Source: Vibrio sp. AND4 (GTDB lineage Bacteria > Pseudomonadota > Gammaproteobacteria > Enterobacterales > Vibrionaceae). From it: a DNA stretch of 64,000 nucleotides. Shown piece by piece: positions 1 through 7,936 of this stretch. How positions within the stretch are numbered: the first letter of the stretch is position 1; every line of letters begins with the position of its first letter. Location of the stretch: positions 310,001 through 374,000 of the forward strand of contig NZ_ABGR01000001.1 of assembly GCF_000171815.1 (NCBI RefSeq). Reading direction: 5' to 3'. The translations under genes and the position numbers were made by a program. The notes under the pieces are model-generated. The model was not told the origin of the DNA and ran no database searches. It saw only the letters and a list, made by a program, of their open reading frames with translations.

Positions 1-415
1 CTGCGCCGCCGACTTGTTTCCAGTTGTTGATTTTACCTTTATAGATATCATAGAGTTGTTGTTCCGAGAGGTTTGCAACTGGGTTCTTAAGGTTAACAAC
101 AACAGCTAGGCCATCGTAAGCAATAGGAAATACGTTGAGGTCTTCGCCTTTCTCACTTTCTGTTAAGTATCGCGAGCTCATTCCAATCTCTACGACCCCT
201 TTATTGACCATTGTGATGCCAGCGCTTGAGCCAATACCTTGAACAGCAATATAGTCGGAAGGGTGGGTTTTATTATATTCTTCAGCCAGCACATCCATCA
301 CCCGGGCAACAGAGGTAGAACCAGAAATATTTACTTCTTTTGCCATAGCAGAAGGAAGAGAGCAGGCTATGGCGAGTATGGCCGCCACAGAGGCCGCCAC
401 AGAGAGACGTAACAT
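1..415 (-). CDS. pstS: Phosphate ABC transporter substrate-binding protein PstS (3' part beyond the window)
   Basis: Periplasmic phosphate-binding component of a Pst-type importer. Translating leftward from the ATG at 415 gives an N-terminal signal peptide ending near AMA-KEVN, then the family's opening strand with ISGSTSV (phosphate-binding Ser/Thr loop) and GIGSSAGI, MSSR and INNWKQVGG motifs. About 138 residues are visible; the gene runs off the left edge, so it is truncated by the window and not necessarily broken. The signal-peptide coding part holds an exact 12-bp tandem duplication (380-403) that encodes SVAA twice. A Pho-box-like sequence lies upstream. Family assignment is firm; which Pst paralogue this is cannot be told. 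Confidence 0.85.
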   Translation of the reverse strand, partial: MLRLSVAASVAAILAIACSLPSAMAKEVNISGSTSVARVMDVLAEEYNKTHPSDYIAVQGIGSSAGITMVNKGVVEIGMSSRYLTESEKGEDLNVFPIAYDGLAVVVNLKNPVANLSEQQLYDIYKGKINNWKQVGGA

Positions 416-448
416 ATTGAACTCCAAATACGGTTTAAAGCAGCGCTC

Positions 449-481
449 ATCATATTTCCTCTAGGTTACACTTTTGTGAAC
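449..481 (-). promoter_or_regulatory. Possible Pho box and -10 element for pstS
   Basis: Read leftward, GTTCACA-AAAG-TGTAACC (481-464) resembles two PhoB half-sites separated by 4 bp, although it departs from the CTGTCAT consensus. It is followed after 9 bp by TATGAT (454-449), a good -10 element, which is the geometry of PhoB-dependent promoters. The rest of the gap to the rightward gene at 715 shows nothing recognisable. Confidence 0.4.
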
Positions 482-714
482 GTGGATTGAGACGAATATT
501 GAATGTTCGATTGATCTCGTTTTCAGCAAGTGACTATCAATACAGTGGGACGAGTGGTTTTTACTTGTTGGGGAATGAAGGGGTGATGCTGCTCGCTTCA
601 ACGCATCAAGTTGGGTGCTATTCTGAGCTTTAGAGAGCGTATCTGTTAGGTGATTTCTACCTCTCTCTCTGGCACTTGGGTATATACTAAGAACAACATA
701 TCAGGAGTAGGTTC

Positions 715-1071
715 ATGTCAGTATCTCAAATGGCGACCAGCCGCTTGCATAAGTTGATTCATTCACTTTGCGCTAGACGAAATGTCAATTTGCCAGTAGA
801 AGCGTTAGGGAAGTGCTTATATGAGCCAATAGAGAATGGTGTTGAGCTTTATCACGCGCACTTTTTACTGGATTCTCAACACAGCGAATATACCAACCCC
901 ATTGCAAAGATTCTATTTGATACAAGAACCCAACTTTGGCGCTTTTACGTGCCGATATATCATAAGGAAGAGCTGGTTTGGGTGCCTTATGAAAAGCTAC
1001 CTCACAGTGAAACTCTTGAGATCCTACTCGCTGAACTAGAAAGCGATCCACAAGCGTGCTTCTGGGATTAA
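715..1071 (+). CDS. DUF3024-like small protein, function unknown
   Basis: A 118-residue protein with no signal peptide or membrane segment. The C-terminal half (about residues 60-118) has alternating hydrophobic and aromatic residues (LWRFYVP, LVWVPYE) and ends DPQACFWD, which resembles the DUF3024 family with its closing Asp-Pro...Cys-Phe-Trp motif; that match is from memory. The start is supported by AGGAG about 8 bp upstream of the ATG. It is transcribed alone, converging on the AraC-type gene. No function can be assigned. Confidence 0.7.
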   Translation: MSVSQMATSRLHKLIHSLCARRNVNLPVEALGKCLYEPIENGVELYHAHFLLDSQHSEYTNPIAKILFDTRTQLWRFYVPIYHKEELVWVPYEKLPHSETLEILLAELESDPQACFWD

Positions 1072-1097
1072 CAGGCTCCCTGTTCCGCTCATTTTTT
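1070..1097 (+). terminator. Weak terminator after the DUF3024-like gene
   Basis: A short AACAGG-CTC-CCTGTT hairpin overlapping the stop codon is followed after 7 nt by six T residues. The stem is only 6 bp, so this is tentative. Confidence 0.35.
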
Positions 1098-1160
1098 GTA
1101 TATCAATGAATGGGTGATAAGTTTCTTTCGTTTAGTACGAGCTTTTAGTGTCACAAACTA

Positions 1161-1955
1161 TCACTTTGAAACTTGGGTTCGAAACGCTTTTGGTGTCACG
1201 TTGTAAATTGATTTAAATGCTGTACTGAAGTGTGCGGCACTCTTAAAGCCTGATTCGAACGCAATCTGAGTAATGGATTTCCGCGATAAGCGCAGTTGCG
1301 TTGCTGCGTGGTTGATGCGTTTGACCTTCAAAATCTGCGAGAATGATAGGTTTTCTGCTGCCAGTCGACGTTTCAAGGTCGCGATAGACATGCTCATGTG
1401 CGTTGCTAAAACCTCTAGCGTGATGTCTTTCTCGATATTCTTTTCTATGTATTTAATCGCTTTCTGTGACGCATTAAGGCTGCTTGCGTCATCAATAATA
1501 GATAGAACGTCCGGCTGAACTTCGCTCATGAGTGAGAGTAGCGAAAGCGCAATATGACCCTGAGCGTATTGAGGTGCATGGCAATCCGCTAATCCAATTA
1601 ACACGTCTAATAGTTTGGTGATAGGAGAAAGGCTTTTTGAAGAGAAAGGGTAGAAGCGGCGTTCTTTTGTTTCTGCAGGTATGCCTGAATGTGCAGATTT
1701 AAACTCGCCGAATAAGCCAGTATCAAACACAAGAGCTAACGCCCTAAATGGACCGGGCTTGGCTTCGGCATTGCTCAGATCTGTGGAGTTGTAAAGGATA
1801 AAGTCTCCAGCATTTAATTCAATTTTCTCACCACATGGTTGGCTAATGATAAGTGAGCCTTCCTCAACAATATATAAACCATTGTGAGTGGCGGTGTAGC
1901 GTTCACTTTTGCGCGCAGCGAAGTGATTAAAGCGCATGATCTCAATGTTCGGCAT
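1161..1955 (-). CDS. AraC/XylS-family transcriptional regulator
   Basis: A 264-residue regulator with an N-terminal cupin-like sensing region (about 1-130) and a C-terminal AraC double helix-turn-helix region (about 165-262). The second HTH shows the family pattern SITQIAFESGF followed by HFSTAFKSIYNVTPKAFR. The open frame extends upstream to 2021, but that part reads through the rnb terminator, so the ATG at 1955 (MPNIEIM) is preferred even though its ribosome-binding site is weak. It lies downstream of rnb on the same strand, separated by the terminator, so it is probably transcribed separately. Ligand and target are unknown; no neighbouring pathway suggests one. Confidence 0.85.
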   Translation of the reverse strand: MPNIEIMRFNHFAARKSERYTATHNGLYIVEEGSLIISQPCGEKIELNAGDFILYNSTDLSNAEAKPGPFRALALVFDTGLFGEFKSAHSGIPAETKERRFYPFSSKSLSPITKLLDVLIGLADCHAPQYAQGHIALSLLSLMSEVQPDVLSIIDDASSLNASQKAIKYIEKNIEKDITLEVLATHMSMSIATLKRRLAAENLSFSQILKVKRINHAATQLRLSRKSITQIAFESGFKSAAHFSTAFKSIYNVTPKAFRTQVSK

Positions 1956-1985
1956 ATTTGTTCTTGTCTTTCTTGAATGACTTAT

Positions 1986-2012
1986 AAAAAAGGCGCTCTT
2001 ATGAGCGCCTTT
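1986..2012 (-). terminator. Rho-independent terminator of rnb
   Basis: Read leftward, AAAGGCGCTC-ATAA-GAGCGCCTTT forms a perfect 10-bp stem with a 4-nt loop and runs into a T tract. It lies just after the rnb stop codon and upstream of the AraC-type start. Confidence 0.9.
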
Positions 2013-2027
2013 AAAATTCAATCGGTA

Positions 2028-4031
2028 TTACTTGCTCACCGTTTCTTCTGTTTTTGCCACTGATTTATCAGCAAATACCTGAGTTGGCTTTGCAACGATG
2101 CTACGGTTTTCTTGGTTAACGTCCGCTAGAACGATTTCCAATGTGTCACCTAATTTGAATACCACTTCTTTATCGACAGAAATAGTACCATTGTCACCAT
2201 TACACTCAATTCTTTCTTTATTATTCAAGATCAAGCTACCAGGAATAAAGGCAGCGGCGCCATTTTCGAGAAGTCGGACACGTGCGCCTGCACGATTAAT
2301 ATCGAAAATTTCACCTGTGAAACGTGTCTGCTTGCTTGGCTCTTCCGCAAGCGTGCGAGCGTATAGCCAGTCAGAGACGTTTCGTTCTGCTATTTTATGG
2401 TGTTTACGGTGCAGAGCGAGTTCTTCGCCAACTTCATTGTCTGGTTTTTGAACGGGTTCTTTGTTCAAAATCACGGCTTTTAGCATGCGGTGGTTGATCA
2501 TGTCACCGTATTTACGAATCGGTGAAGTCCAAGTCGCGTAGATATCAAGGCCCATTGCGTAGTGAGGGAGGGGTTGATTACCCACTTCACTGTACGTTTG
2601 GAATTTACGTATGCGGTTATCTAGGTATGAAGCGTCTAGGGTACCTAACCAGCGACGAAGTTCTGCAAAACCATCTAGTGTTGCGATGGATTCGGCTGTG
2701 AACGCTAACGTGCTTTCTGGGTTCACTAGCTCAACCACTTCTTCGATTTTCTCTGCTTTGAAACCTGCATGTGTATTGAATACGCCAGTTGCGAATTTAT
2801 CGCGTAACGTGCGGCCTGCACAGATGTTTGCCGTGATCATGGATTCTTCAACTAGACGGTTCGCGCTACGACGCATATCAGCGTGAATTGCCACAACGTC
2901 GTTGTCTTCACTGAGTTCAAAGCGGTAGTCAGGACGATCTGGGAACACTACCGCGTTCTTTTCACGCCAATCAGCACGGGCAAGAGAGAAGTCGTATAGG
3001 TCACGAACGATGGTTGCGATTTCTTCTGACGGTTGCCATGCTTCTGAGTTGCCATTTTCTAGCCAATCAGAAACGTGATTGTATGCCAGGCGAGCATGTG
3101 ATTTGATGTTTGCTGCGAAGAAATTGATGTCATCACCGATCACACCATCTTTATCTACGGTTACTTTACAACAGATAGCAGGGCGGACTTCACCTTCGAT
3201 TAGAGAGCACAGGTTATCTGCTAGGTCTCGAGGCAGCATTGGGATGTTACGACCCGGCAAATAGATAGTGTAGCCACGTTCACGCGCGACTTTGTCCATA
3301 TCGTCTTCAGGTGTGATGTACGCCGTTGGATCTGCGATTGCAATCGTCAATTCAAAATCGCCAGATTCGGTTTTCTTTGCGTAAAGAGCATCATCCATGT
3401 CTTTGGTTGATTCACCATCGATAGTCACAAAAGGAACGTGAGTCATATCTGCTCGCTCTAGATCACTATCATCTTTTAGCTCCCAGTTCTCGATGCCTGC
3501 CGGCTCAGAGTTTGGTAGGTCGTTTTGCGCAAGCGTTACCCACCATGGTGCAATCTTGTCGTTTGAATCTGTAATCTTCTCGGAAATCTCGACTAAGAAA
3601 GCATTGTCGCTGCTCAGTGGGTGGCGAATAAGATGAGCAACAACCCAGTCACCTTCTGCGAACTCATCCGGTTTTAGACCTTTTTTCAGTTTCGCTTTAA
3701 GAGAAAGCTTCTTAAGCTGTGGGTGATCAGGAACGACATTTAGCTTGCCTTTAAACATTTTTACTCGGCCAATAAAGCGAGTCACAGCTTGCTCAATCAG
3801 CTCTTGCGGTTCGGCAACTTCACGTTCGTTTTCAGTGCGTATGATGGCAACCACTCGGTCACCGTGCATGCATTTTTTCATGTACGCTGGTGGAATGAAG
3901 AAGCTGGTTTTACTGTCTACTTCCAGGAAGCCGAAACCTTTATCGGTTGCTTTGATTGAGCCTTCTTTTTTAGGCAGGTTTTCTTGGATTTTTTGCTTGA
4001 GCTGAGCTAGCAGCGGGTTATCTTGAAACAT
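2028..4031 (-). CDS. rnb: Exoribonuclease II (RNase II)
   Basis: Processive 3'-to-5' hydrolytic exoribonuclease acting in cytoplasmic mRNA decay. The 667-residue length is close to the 644 of E. coli RNase II. Domain order is two N-terminal cold-shock RNA-binding domains (about 20-180), the RNB catalytic domain (about 195-530) and a C-terminal S1 domain (about 560-645). The magnesium-binding acidic cluster is intact, with D205, D211, D213 and D214 in [13 protein letters not shown] Lys/Glu-containing tail of about 20 residues follows the S1 domain. The gene is divergent from csdA, another RNA-metabolism gene, and ends at a strong terminator. The call is secure. Confidence 0.95.
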   Translation of the reverse strand: MFQDNPLLAQLKQKIQENLPKKEGSIKATDKGFGFLEVDSKTSFFIPPAYMKKCMHGDRVVAIIRTENEREVAEPQELIEQAVTRFIGRVKMFKGKLNVVPDHPQLKKLSLKAKLKKGLKPDEFAEGDWVVAHLIRHPLSSDNAFLVEISEKITDSNDKIAPWWVTLAQNDLPNSEPAGIENWELKDDSDLERADMTHVPFVTIDGESTKDMDDALYAKKTESGDFELTIAIADPTAYITPEDDMDKVARERGYTIYLPGRNIPMLPRDLADNLCSLIEGEVRPAICCKVTVDKDGVIGDDINFFAANIKSHARLAYNHVSDWLENGNSEAWQPSEEIATIVRDLYDFSLARADWREKNAVVFPDRPDYRFELSEDNDVVAIHADMRRSANRLVEESMITANICAGRTLRDKFATGVFNTHAGFKAEKIEEVVELVNPESTLAFTAESIATLDGFAELRRWLGTLDASYLDNRIRKFQTYSEVGNQPLPHYAMGLDIYATWTSPIRKYGDMINHRMLKAVILNKEPVQKPDNEVGEELALHRKHHKIAERNVSDWLYARTLAEEPSKQTRFTGEIFDINRAGARVRLLENGAAAFIPGSLILNNKERIECNGDNGTISVDKEVVFKLGDTLEIVLADVNQENRSIVAKPTQVFADKSVAKTEETVSK

Positions 4032-4408
4032 CTTTTCTTAACTTACCAATGGAATTGTCCACACTATAATCATTGCGAGCTATTATTACTACCTAAAGCA
4101 CAGAAATTCGCTGTGAATTATTGGTGAATTAAACAGCTTATTGGTGCTTTTCTCTTCGGAGAATCGGGGGTTAGGTGGAATATTATGCAAAAAATGCCAT
4201 TATTGAGAATAAATTGTGATGTAATTCAATTTTTTCTGGCTTTTTTTATGCTTTTAAGGAATAATCCGCCTCTCTTAGTTGTCCCTAATGGCTTATCGCG
4301 GTTGTGTACTGTACTAGCTCCTGCTGAACGGATTAGTAACTGGATGGATCAGTATCGAATTGGAAGAGTATATGGGACTGTTTTTTTGTTTAATTAAGTA
4401 GGATCCCA
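4032..4408. other. Intergenic region: divergent rnb and csdA promoters and a long csdA leader
   Basis: This 377-bp spacer separates the divergent rnb and csdA genes. It contains a TTCTC-TTCG-GAGAA hairpin with a stable UUCG loop (4150-4163) and T-rich runs near 4225-4250. E. coli csdA also has a long untranslated leader, so much of this may be 5' UTR (inference). A 70-codon open frame inside it (4185-4397) lacks a convincing ribosome-binding site and is not called. Confidence 0.5.
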
Positions 4409-6268
4409 ATGCAAGATTCTGTTATTCAATTCAGAGATTTATCTCTGAATGATTCTATCCTTTCTGCTCTAGACGGAATGGGTTTCGTGTCACCAACTCC
4501 AATTCAGGCTGCGGCAATTCCACACCTATTGGAAGGTGCTGACGCGCTAGGTAAAGCTCAAACAGGTACAGGTAAAACGGCAGCGTTCTCTCTGCCTCTA
4601 CTAAACAAGTTAGACCTTGATCAACGCAAACCTCAAGCTATCGTACTTGCTCCAACACGTGAGCTAGCGATTCAGGTTGCTGCTGAAATGAAAAACCTTG
4701 GTAAAAACATCAAGGGTCTTAAAGTTCTAGAAATCTACGGTGGTGCTTCTATCGTAGACCAAATGCGTGCGCTGAAAAACGGTGCACACGTTATTGTTGG
4801 TACTCCTGGCCGTGTTCAAGATCTTATCAACCGTGAACGCCTGCACTTGGACGAAGTGAAAACTTTCGTACTTGATGAAGCGGACGAAATGCTAAACATG
4901 GGTTTCGTGGACGATGTAACTGCAATCATGGAGCACTCTCCTGATTCAGCTCAACGCGTTCTGTTCTCTGCAACTATGCCTCCGATGCTAAAAAGCATTT
5001 GTGAACGCTTCCTACGTAGCCCTGTAACGGTTGACGTTGCTGGTAAAAACCACACTGTAGATAAAGTTCAACAACAGTTTTGGGTAGTGAAGGGCGTAGA
5101 GAAAGATGAAGCTATGTCTCGTCTTCTTGAAACCGAAGAAACTGATGCATCAATTGTATTCGTACGTACTCGTCAAGATACGGAACGTCTAGCAGATTGG
5201 CTTTCTGCTCGTGGCTTTAAAGCTGCTGCACTGCATGGTGATATTCCTCAGTCTCTACGTGAGCGTACAGTTGATCACATCAAAAAAGGTGTTATTGACA
5301 TTCTAGTTGCGACTGATGTTGTTGCTCGTGGTCTTGATGTACCTCGTATCAACCACGTATTTAACTACGACATCCCATTTGATGTTGAGTCTTACATCCA
5401 CCGTATTGGTCGTACTGGCCGTGCTGGACGTAAAGGTAAGGCTATCCTCCTAGTTCGTACTAACCAAATTCGTATGCTTCGTACTATCGAGCGCGTAACT
5501 AAGTCATCGATGGAAGAAATTCAACTTCCTCTACGTGACCAAGTTGCCGAGGCTCGTCTAAACAAGCTTGCAGCCGAATTGGAAGCAGAGAAAGAACATA
5601 AAGCACTGGACAAGTTCGTTGATCTTGTAGAGAAGCTACAAACGTCTCTAGAAATCGAACCAGCGACACTAGCTGCAATGCTTCTTAAGCGTCAGCAAGG
5701 CAAGCGCCCTCTATTTTATGTTGGTGAAGACCCAATGGTTGAAGCGATTGAGCGTGACAAGCAACGTCGTAAAGATCGTCGTGAAGGTGGCCGCGAAGGT
5801 GGTCGTGAAGGCGGTCGCAGCTACAACAACCAAGATTGGGATACTTACCAGCTTCAAGTTGGTCGTGAGCAAGGCGTTCAAGTTAAAGACATCGTTGGTG
5901 CTCTTGCAAACGAATTAGGCCTAGGCAAAGGGTCTATCGGTGCAATCAAACTGGCGCAAGGTCACACATTTGTTCAGCTGCCTAAAGCGATGACTTCAGA
6001 TGCTGCAAACAAGCTAAGCAAGCTACGTATTCGTCAAAAAGACGTTGGTGCTGTCGTATGTGATTTCGATGACTTCCGCGAGTCTCGTGGTCGCCGTGAA
6101 GGTGGCCGTCGTGATGGCGGCGGTTACCGTGGTAACCGTGAGGGTGGTAACCGTGGCAACCGTGAGGGTGGCGAACGTCGTTTCGACCGCAATCGTGGTG
6201 GTGATAACCGCGGTGCATACCGTGGTGAACGTGGTCACGGCCGTGGTCGTCGCACACAAGAAGCATAA
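4409..6268 (+). CDS. csdA: ATP-dependent DEAD-box RNA helicase CsdA/DeaD
   Basis: Cold-shock-type RNA helicase that unwinds RNA duplexes during ribosome assembly and mRNA decay. The 619-residue protein has the full helicase core: Q motif near 26-33, Walker A AQTGTGKT (50-57), DEAD (156-159), SAT (187-189), then the C-terminal RecA lobe with DVVARGLDV and HRIGRTGR. A DbpA-type RNA-binding domain follows at about 475-550. The tail from about 555 is a low-complexity Arg/Gly-rich region with repeated REGG and RGNREGG units; a shorter GGREGG repeat also precedes the RNA-binding domain. Length and tail match E. coli CsdA (629 aa) better than RhlB, RhlE or SrmB. Confidence 0.93.
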   Translation: MQDSVIQFRDLSLNDSILSALDGMGFVSPTPIQAAAIPHLLEGADALGKAQTGTGKTAAFSLPLLNKLDLDQRKPQAIVLAPTRELAIQVAAEMKNLGKNIKGLKVLEIYGGASIVDQMRALKNGAHVIVGTPGRVQDLINRERLHLDEVKTFVLDEADEMLNMGFVDDVTAIMEHSPDSAQRVLFSATMPPMLKSICERFLRSPVTVDVAGKNHTVDKVQQQFWVVKGVEKDEAMSRLLETEETDASIVFVRTRQDTERLADWLSARGFKAAALHGDIPQSLRERTVDHIKKGVIDILVATDVVARGLDVPRINHVFNYDIPFDVESYIHRIGRTGRAGRKGKAILLVRTNQIRMLRTIERVTKSSMEEIQLPLRDQVAEARLNKLAAELEAEKEHKALDKFVDLVEKLQTSLEIEPATLAAMLLKRQQGKRPLFYVGEDPMVEAIERDKQRRKDRREGGREGGREGGRSYNNQDWDTYQLQVGREQGVQVKDIVGALANELGLGKGSIGAIKLAQGHTFVQLPKAMTSDAANKLSKLRIRQKDVGAVVCDFDDFRESRGRREGGRRDGGGYRGNREGGNRGNREGGERRFDRNRGGDNRGAYRGERGHGRGRRTQEA

Positions 6269-6290
6269 TTGCTTAACCACTAGATGATTT

Positions 6291-6318
6291 AAAAACCGAG
6301 CCAGTGCTCGGTTTTTTT
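6291..6318 (+). terminator. Rho-independent terminator of csdA
   Basis: AAAAACCGAGC-CAGT-GCTCGGTTTTT is a perfect 11-bp stem with a 4-nt loop running into a T tract, shortly after the csdA stop. Confidence 0.92.
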
Positions 6319-6602
6319 ATGCATGTCGAATATGGGGAGGCTTCTTTGTGATGGTTCACTCGGTTAACTAAAACAACAGTACTATCTACCCAGACACGTT
6401 TGTTTTTGAGCAGATGTTTTTTTTAGTCTTCAAATAAAATCTAAACTTGTGGTAGATCAACAAAAAATGTCCAATTAGATAACTAATACTTAAAAATAGT
6501 TGAAAGATTCAAAAGTTATTGAATAATAGAAGACACAAATAAAAAGTACTCAGCGCGCAAGCGTAACTACAAAATCTCAGCTCCACAACAGGAAACTATT
6601 TC

Positions 6603-7796
6603 ATGTCTAATTCGTTCGTACTGGTGATTAACTCAGGTAGCTCATCACTAAAATTTGCAGTCATCGACTCCCAATCAGGCGATGCTGTCCTAAGTGGTCT
6701 GGGTGAATGCTTTGGTCTATCAGACGCTCGTATGAGCTGGAAATTCAACGGTGAGAAAAAGGATATCGCAATCGAAGGTGATGATAACCATCATAAGATT
6801 GCGATTGGTAAGCTGGTTGGTTTGACCGAAGACTTAGGTCTGGCTCAAGAAATTGTCGCTGTTGGCCATCGTATCGTTCACGGTGGTGAGAAGTTTACTC
6901 AAACCGTTCGAATTACAGAAGAAGTCACTGCTGAAATCGAAAAGCTTGCGGATCTTGCGCCACTTCACAATCCTGCAGGTGCTATCGGTATACGCGCGGC
7001 TATTGAAGCGTTTCCAAGCCTTCCTCAGTTTGCTGTGTTTGACACTGCATTCCACCAAACCATGCCTCAACGCGCGTTCACAGGTGCTATCGCGAAGGAA
7101 CTCTACGTAGACTTTGGAATCCGTCGTTACGGCTTTCACGGTACTAGCCACTATTTTGTCAGTCGTGAAGCGGCGAAGATGATTAACAAGCCAGTTGAAA
7201 AATCGAGCTTCATCTCTGTTCACCTTGGTAATGGTGCTTCTGTTTGTGCAATCAACAACGGCGAATCTGTCGATACGTCTATGGGCTTCACGCCACTGTC
7301 TGGTTTAATGATGGGTACACGTTGTGGCGACCTTGACCCAGGCATCATTGAGTACCTTCTAAAGAAAGGTTGGTCTCAAGAAAAAGTGTTTAACTCATTG
7401 AACAAAGCTTCTGGTTTTTTAGGTGTGTCTGGCCTAACAAGTGATGCGCGCGGTATTTTGGAAGCGATGGAAGAGGGCCATGAGGGCGCAGCTTTAGCAT
7501 TCCAAGTCTTCACATACCGCGTGTCTAAATACATTGCGTCTTACCTTGCGGCTCTTGATTCATTCGACGGCATCATATTCACAGGCGGTATCGGTGAAAA
7601 CTCTATGCCAATTCGTCGTGAAATCCTTGGCAACCTAAAACTGCTGGGTTTCGTTGAAGATGTGAAAGGCAATGAAGCGGCACGATTTGGTAACGCAGGT
7701 GTTATTGCTACATCTGAGTTACTCAGTGCGAAAGCGCTAGTGATTCCTACCAATGAAGAGTGGGTTATCGCTCAACAGTCGGTAGAACTGCTGTAA
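6603..7796 (+). CDS. ackA: Acetate kinase
   Basis: Interconverts acetate plus ATP and acetyl phosphate plus ADP in the cytoplasm. The 397-residue length fits the family (about 400). Motifs include the N-terminal phosphate-binding INSGSSSLKF, GHRIVHGG, DTAFHQTMP, HLGNGAS and the C-terminal FTGGIGENS. An AGGAAA ribosome-binding site precedes the ATG. No phosphotransacetylase gene (pta) is adjacent, unlike the usual ackA-pta pair, so this may be a second, stand-alone copy (inference). The 286-bp region upstream is A+T-rich and holds no other gene; GTGGTAGATCAAC near 6451 is only a weak CRP/FNR-like sequence. Confidence 0.93.
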   Translation: MSNSFVLVINSGSSSLKFAVIDSQSGDAVLSGLGECFGLSDARMSWKFNGEKKDIAIEGDDNHHKIAIGKLVGLTEDLGLAQEIVAVGHRIVHGGEKFTQTVRITEEVTAEIEKLADLAPLHNPAGAIGIRAAIEAFPSLPQFAVFDTAFHQTMPQRAFTGAIAKELYVDFGIRRYGFHGTSHYFVSREAAKMINKPVEKSSFISVHLGNGASVCAINNGESVDTSMGFTPLSGLMMGTRCGDLDPGIIEYLLKKGWSQEKVFNSLNKASGFLGVSGLTSDARGILEAMEEGHEGAALAFQVFTYRVSKYIASYLAALDSFDGIIFTGGIGENSMPIRREILGNLKLLGFVEDVKGNEAARFGNAGVIATSELLSAKALVIPTNEEWVIAQQSVELL

Positions 7797-7824
7797 AACG
7801 GCAGACATTTTGGGAATAAAAATA

Positions 7825-7854
7825 AAGCCCTTTCCGGTTGGAAAGGGCTTTTTT
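7825..7854. terminator. Bidirectional terminator between ackA and ccoP
   Basis: AAGCCCTTTCC-GGTT-GGAAAGGGCTT forms a perfect 11-bp stem. T-rich sequence follows on both strands, so it can end ackA transcripts rightward and the cbb3 operon leftward. Confidence 0.9.
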
Positions 7855-7936
7855 GTCAGCGAAAAGTGTTATCAGGTCACTTTGCTACCTTGTATTAATC
7901 ACCACTCCACTTGACCGCGTTGAGCTTCAAAAACAG

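Noticed and set aside
1956..2021. N-terminal extension of the AraC-type regulator
   Set aside because: These codons read through the rnb terminator hairpin.
4185..4397. 70-codon open frame in the csdA leader
   Set aside because: No ribosome-binding site, A+T-rich composition and no recognisable family; more likely part of the untranslated leader.
5780..6260. Repeated sequence at the end of csdA considered as a CRISPR-like or satellite repeat
   Set aside because: The repeats are in-frame Arg-Gly codons of the RNA-binding tail; long frames on other strands are by-products of this low complexity.
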